DNA of 64,000 bases from Usnea hakonensis (taxonomy: Eukaryota; Ascomycota; Lecanoromycetes; Lecanorales; Parmeliaceae): positions 62,001-126,000 of the forward strand of contig BLJB01000138.1 of assembly GCA_013423325.1 (NCBI GenBank). Reading direction: 5' to 3'. The translations under genes and the position numbers were made by a program. Shown here one piece after another: positions 63,118 through 64,000 of the stretch. The notes beneath the pieces are model-generated. The model was not told the DNA's origin, searched no databases, and saw only the letters and a list, made by a program, of their open reading frames with translations. The stretch's first letter is position 1; each line of letters begins with the position of its first letter.

Positions 63118-64000
63118 TCAAAAAATCAAGTACAGCACATCTGCGAGACTGCTCCCATTAAGCCTCATGGGCGCCCGAATCTGCACTTTCTCTTTGGCAT
63201 TCCATGCAATGCCTAAGCCCGCGGCCCCAAGCATGAGTAGATCGTTGGACCCGTCCCCAACAGCCAGCGTTTCTGACATTGGGAGGGCATGATCAGCGGC
63301 AAGAGATTTCAAGGTCTCTCTCTTCAATTCTGGTGTCACGATCGGGTACTTTGGATCCAGCAGACCCGAAAGATGAGGATACGGGATGTCTGTTGTCGAA
63401 TCCTCCTCCAACAAATGGTTTGCGACAGCGACATCAAGCCCCAATTCGCCCTTCAACCACTCGGCCATTGGTATGAAGCCTCCGCTTACAACTCCCGTTA
63501 ATACTCCTTTCTGTTTCAAACCACGAACGAGCTCTCTCGCCCCAGTTGCGATCGTGACGGTCTTTTTCAGGTCGTCCCATACATTAGCACGCACGCCCTT
63601 GAGCATGGCGACACGTTCTGAAAGAGATGTTGCAAAATCAATATCCCCGTTCATAGCACGTGCTGTGATAGCTGAAACGGCGTCACTGATACCAATTGAA
63701 CGGGCGAGCTCGTCAATCACTTCTTCGTTGATCAGTGTGGAGTCCATGTCGAAGAGTGCTAGCCGCAAGGGACGCTGTTGATGTTCGGGAGCATTAGGGC
63801 AAACGTCGAAGATGATCTCGAGATCGTTTGCACTTTCGAATTCTAGGATTGGTACATCGTGTCTCACGCTCGAGAAGTCTGGTAGATCCTTGTAGATCCC
63901 GGTGTAGATGGATCGAGTGATATGGGACGTCAGGAGCTTTGTGGATTTATAGTCAAATAGGGGCACAAGTTGAGCGAGTAGTGATGTAAAGGAATTGACA
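63118..64000 (-). CDS. SER2: Phosphoserine phosphatase, C-terminal part (truncated by window edge)
   Basis: HAD-superfamily enzyme removing phosphate from O-phosphoserine, the last step of serine synthesis. The frame is open from the right edge (codons from 63999) to the stop at 63118, about 294 residues. Motif I LFDMDSTLI supplies the nucleophile Asp; motif II is GVVSGGF; motif III/IV are LKRETLKSL and AVGDGSNDLLML. The cap region includes ARAMNGDIDFATSLSERVAM. The visible frame before 63966 reads NSFTSLLAQLVPLFDYKSTK, which matches the family's internal sequence, so the true start lies beyond the window. Only a GTG, not an ATG, occurs at 63966. Confidence 0.93.
   Translation of the reverse strand, partial: VNSFTSLLAQLVPLFDYKSTKLLTSHITRSIYTGIYKDLPDFSSVRHDVPILEFESANDLEIIFDVCPNAPEHQQRPLRLALFDMDSTLINEEVIDELARSIGISDAVSAITARAMNGDIDFATSLSERVAMLKGVRANVWDDLKKTVTIATGARELVRGLKQKGVLTGVVSGGFIPMAEWLKGELGLDVAVANHLLEEDSTTDIPYPHLSGLLDPKYPIVTPELKRETLKSLAADHALPMSETLAVGDGSNDLLMLGAAGLGIAWNAKEKVQIRAPMRLNGSSLADVLYLIF

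Noticed and set aside
1..64000. CRISPR arrays, rRNA genes, bacterial operons or a secondary-metabolite cluster
   Set aside because: None seen: no spaced identical repeats, no rRNA sequence, and no polyketide or peptide synthetase domains among the genes.

Overview
This window is nuclear DNA from a filamentous ascomycete (Pezizomycotina). The genes are intron-rich. Introns are mostly 50-190 nt, with GTRNGY-like donors, CTAAC/CTGAC branch sites and YAG acceptors. Nearly every recognisable gene is a standard fungal housekeeping gene. Leotiomycetes is a guess from general protein character; nothing in the sequence proves the class. There are no bacterial operons, CRISPR arrays, rRNA genes or convincing tRNA genes. 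The first and last genes run off the window edges.

Layout. 0-10 kb: an edge-truncated unknown ORF, an M20-family amidohydrolase, the V-ATPase assembly factor Vma22, a heavily mutated DUF6536-type membrane-protein pseudogene, a 41-bp tandem repeat, and a mitochondrial-type conserved fungal protein. 10-15 kb: ATP sulfurylase (MET3) and PAPS reductase (MET16) side by side on the minus strand, so two steps of sulfate assimilation are linked. 15-25 kb: a 1-kb-residue-scale disordered protein with a PE(P/Q)-rich tandem repeat, a CorA-like transporter, the Fe-S assembly protein Isd11, and an Arb2-domain protein. 25-33 kb: gene-poor, containing a 255-bp element with 27-bp terminal inverted repeats (and a 2-N assembly gap inside one repeat), a possible 79-aa two-exon gene, a RING protein with a premature stop, and a disordered protein with a KEN box.

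34-48 kb: a large single-pass membrane protein with an EGF-like module, an otubain-type deubiquitinase, CSN2 of the COP9 signalosome divergent from the splicing factor CWC25, a PC-esterase/TBL-like type II membrane protein, and a short-chain dehydrogenase. 48-64 kb: an acyltransferase-3 membrane enzyme, ATP synthase subunit j (ATP18) divergent from the DASH subunit SPC19, a SPOUT1-like methyltransferase, the RNase P/MRP subunit POP7 divergent from the lipoyl-protein octanoyltransferase LIP2, the GTPase RHO3, and an edge-truncated phosphoserine phosphatase (SER2).

Exon joins were worked out by hand from splice signals, reading phase and remembered protein-family sequence. Where the joins restore a family's expected length (ATP sulfurylase 573 aa, Rho3 206 aa, Atp18 61 aa) they are reliable. 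No clearly novel multi-gene system was found. The most useful irregularities are the GC-AG intron in MET3, the decayed DUF6536 locus, the inverted-repeat element with its gap artefact, and the interrupted RING gene.
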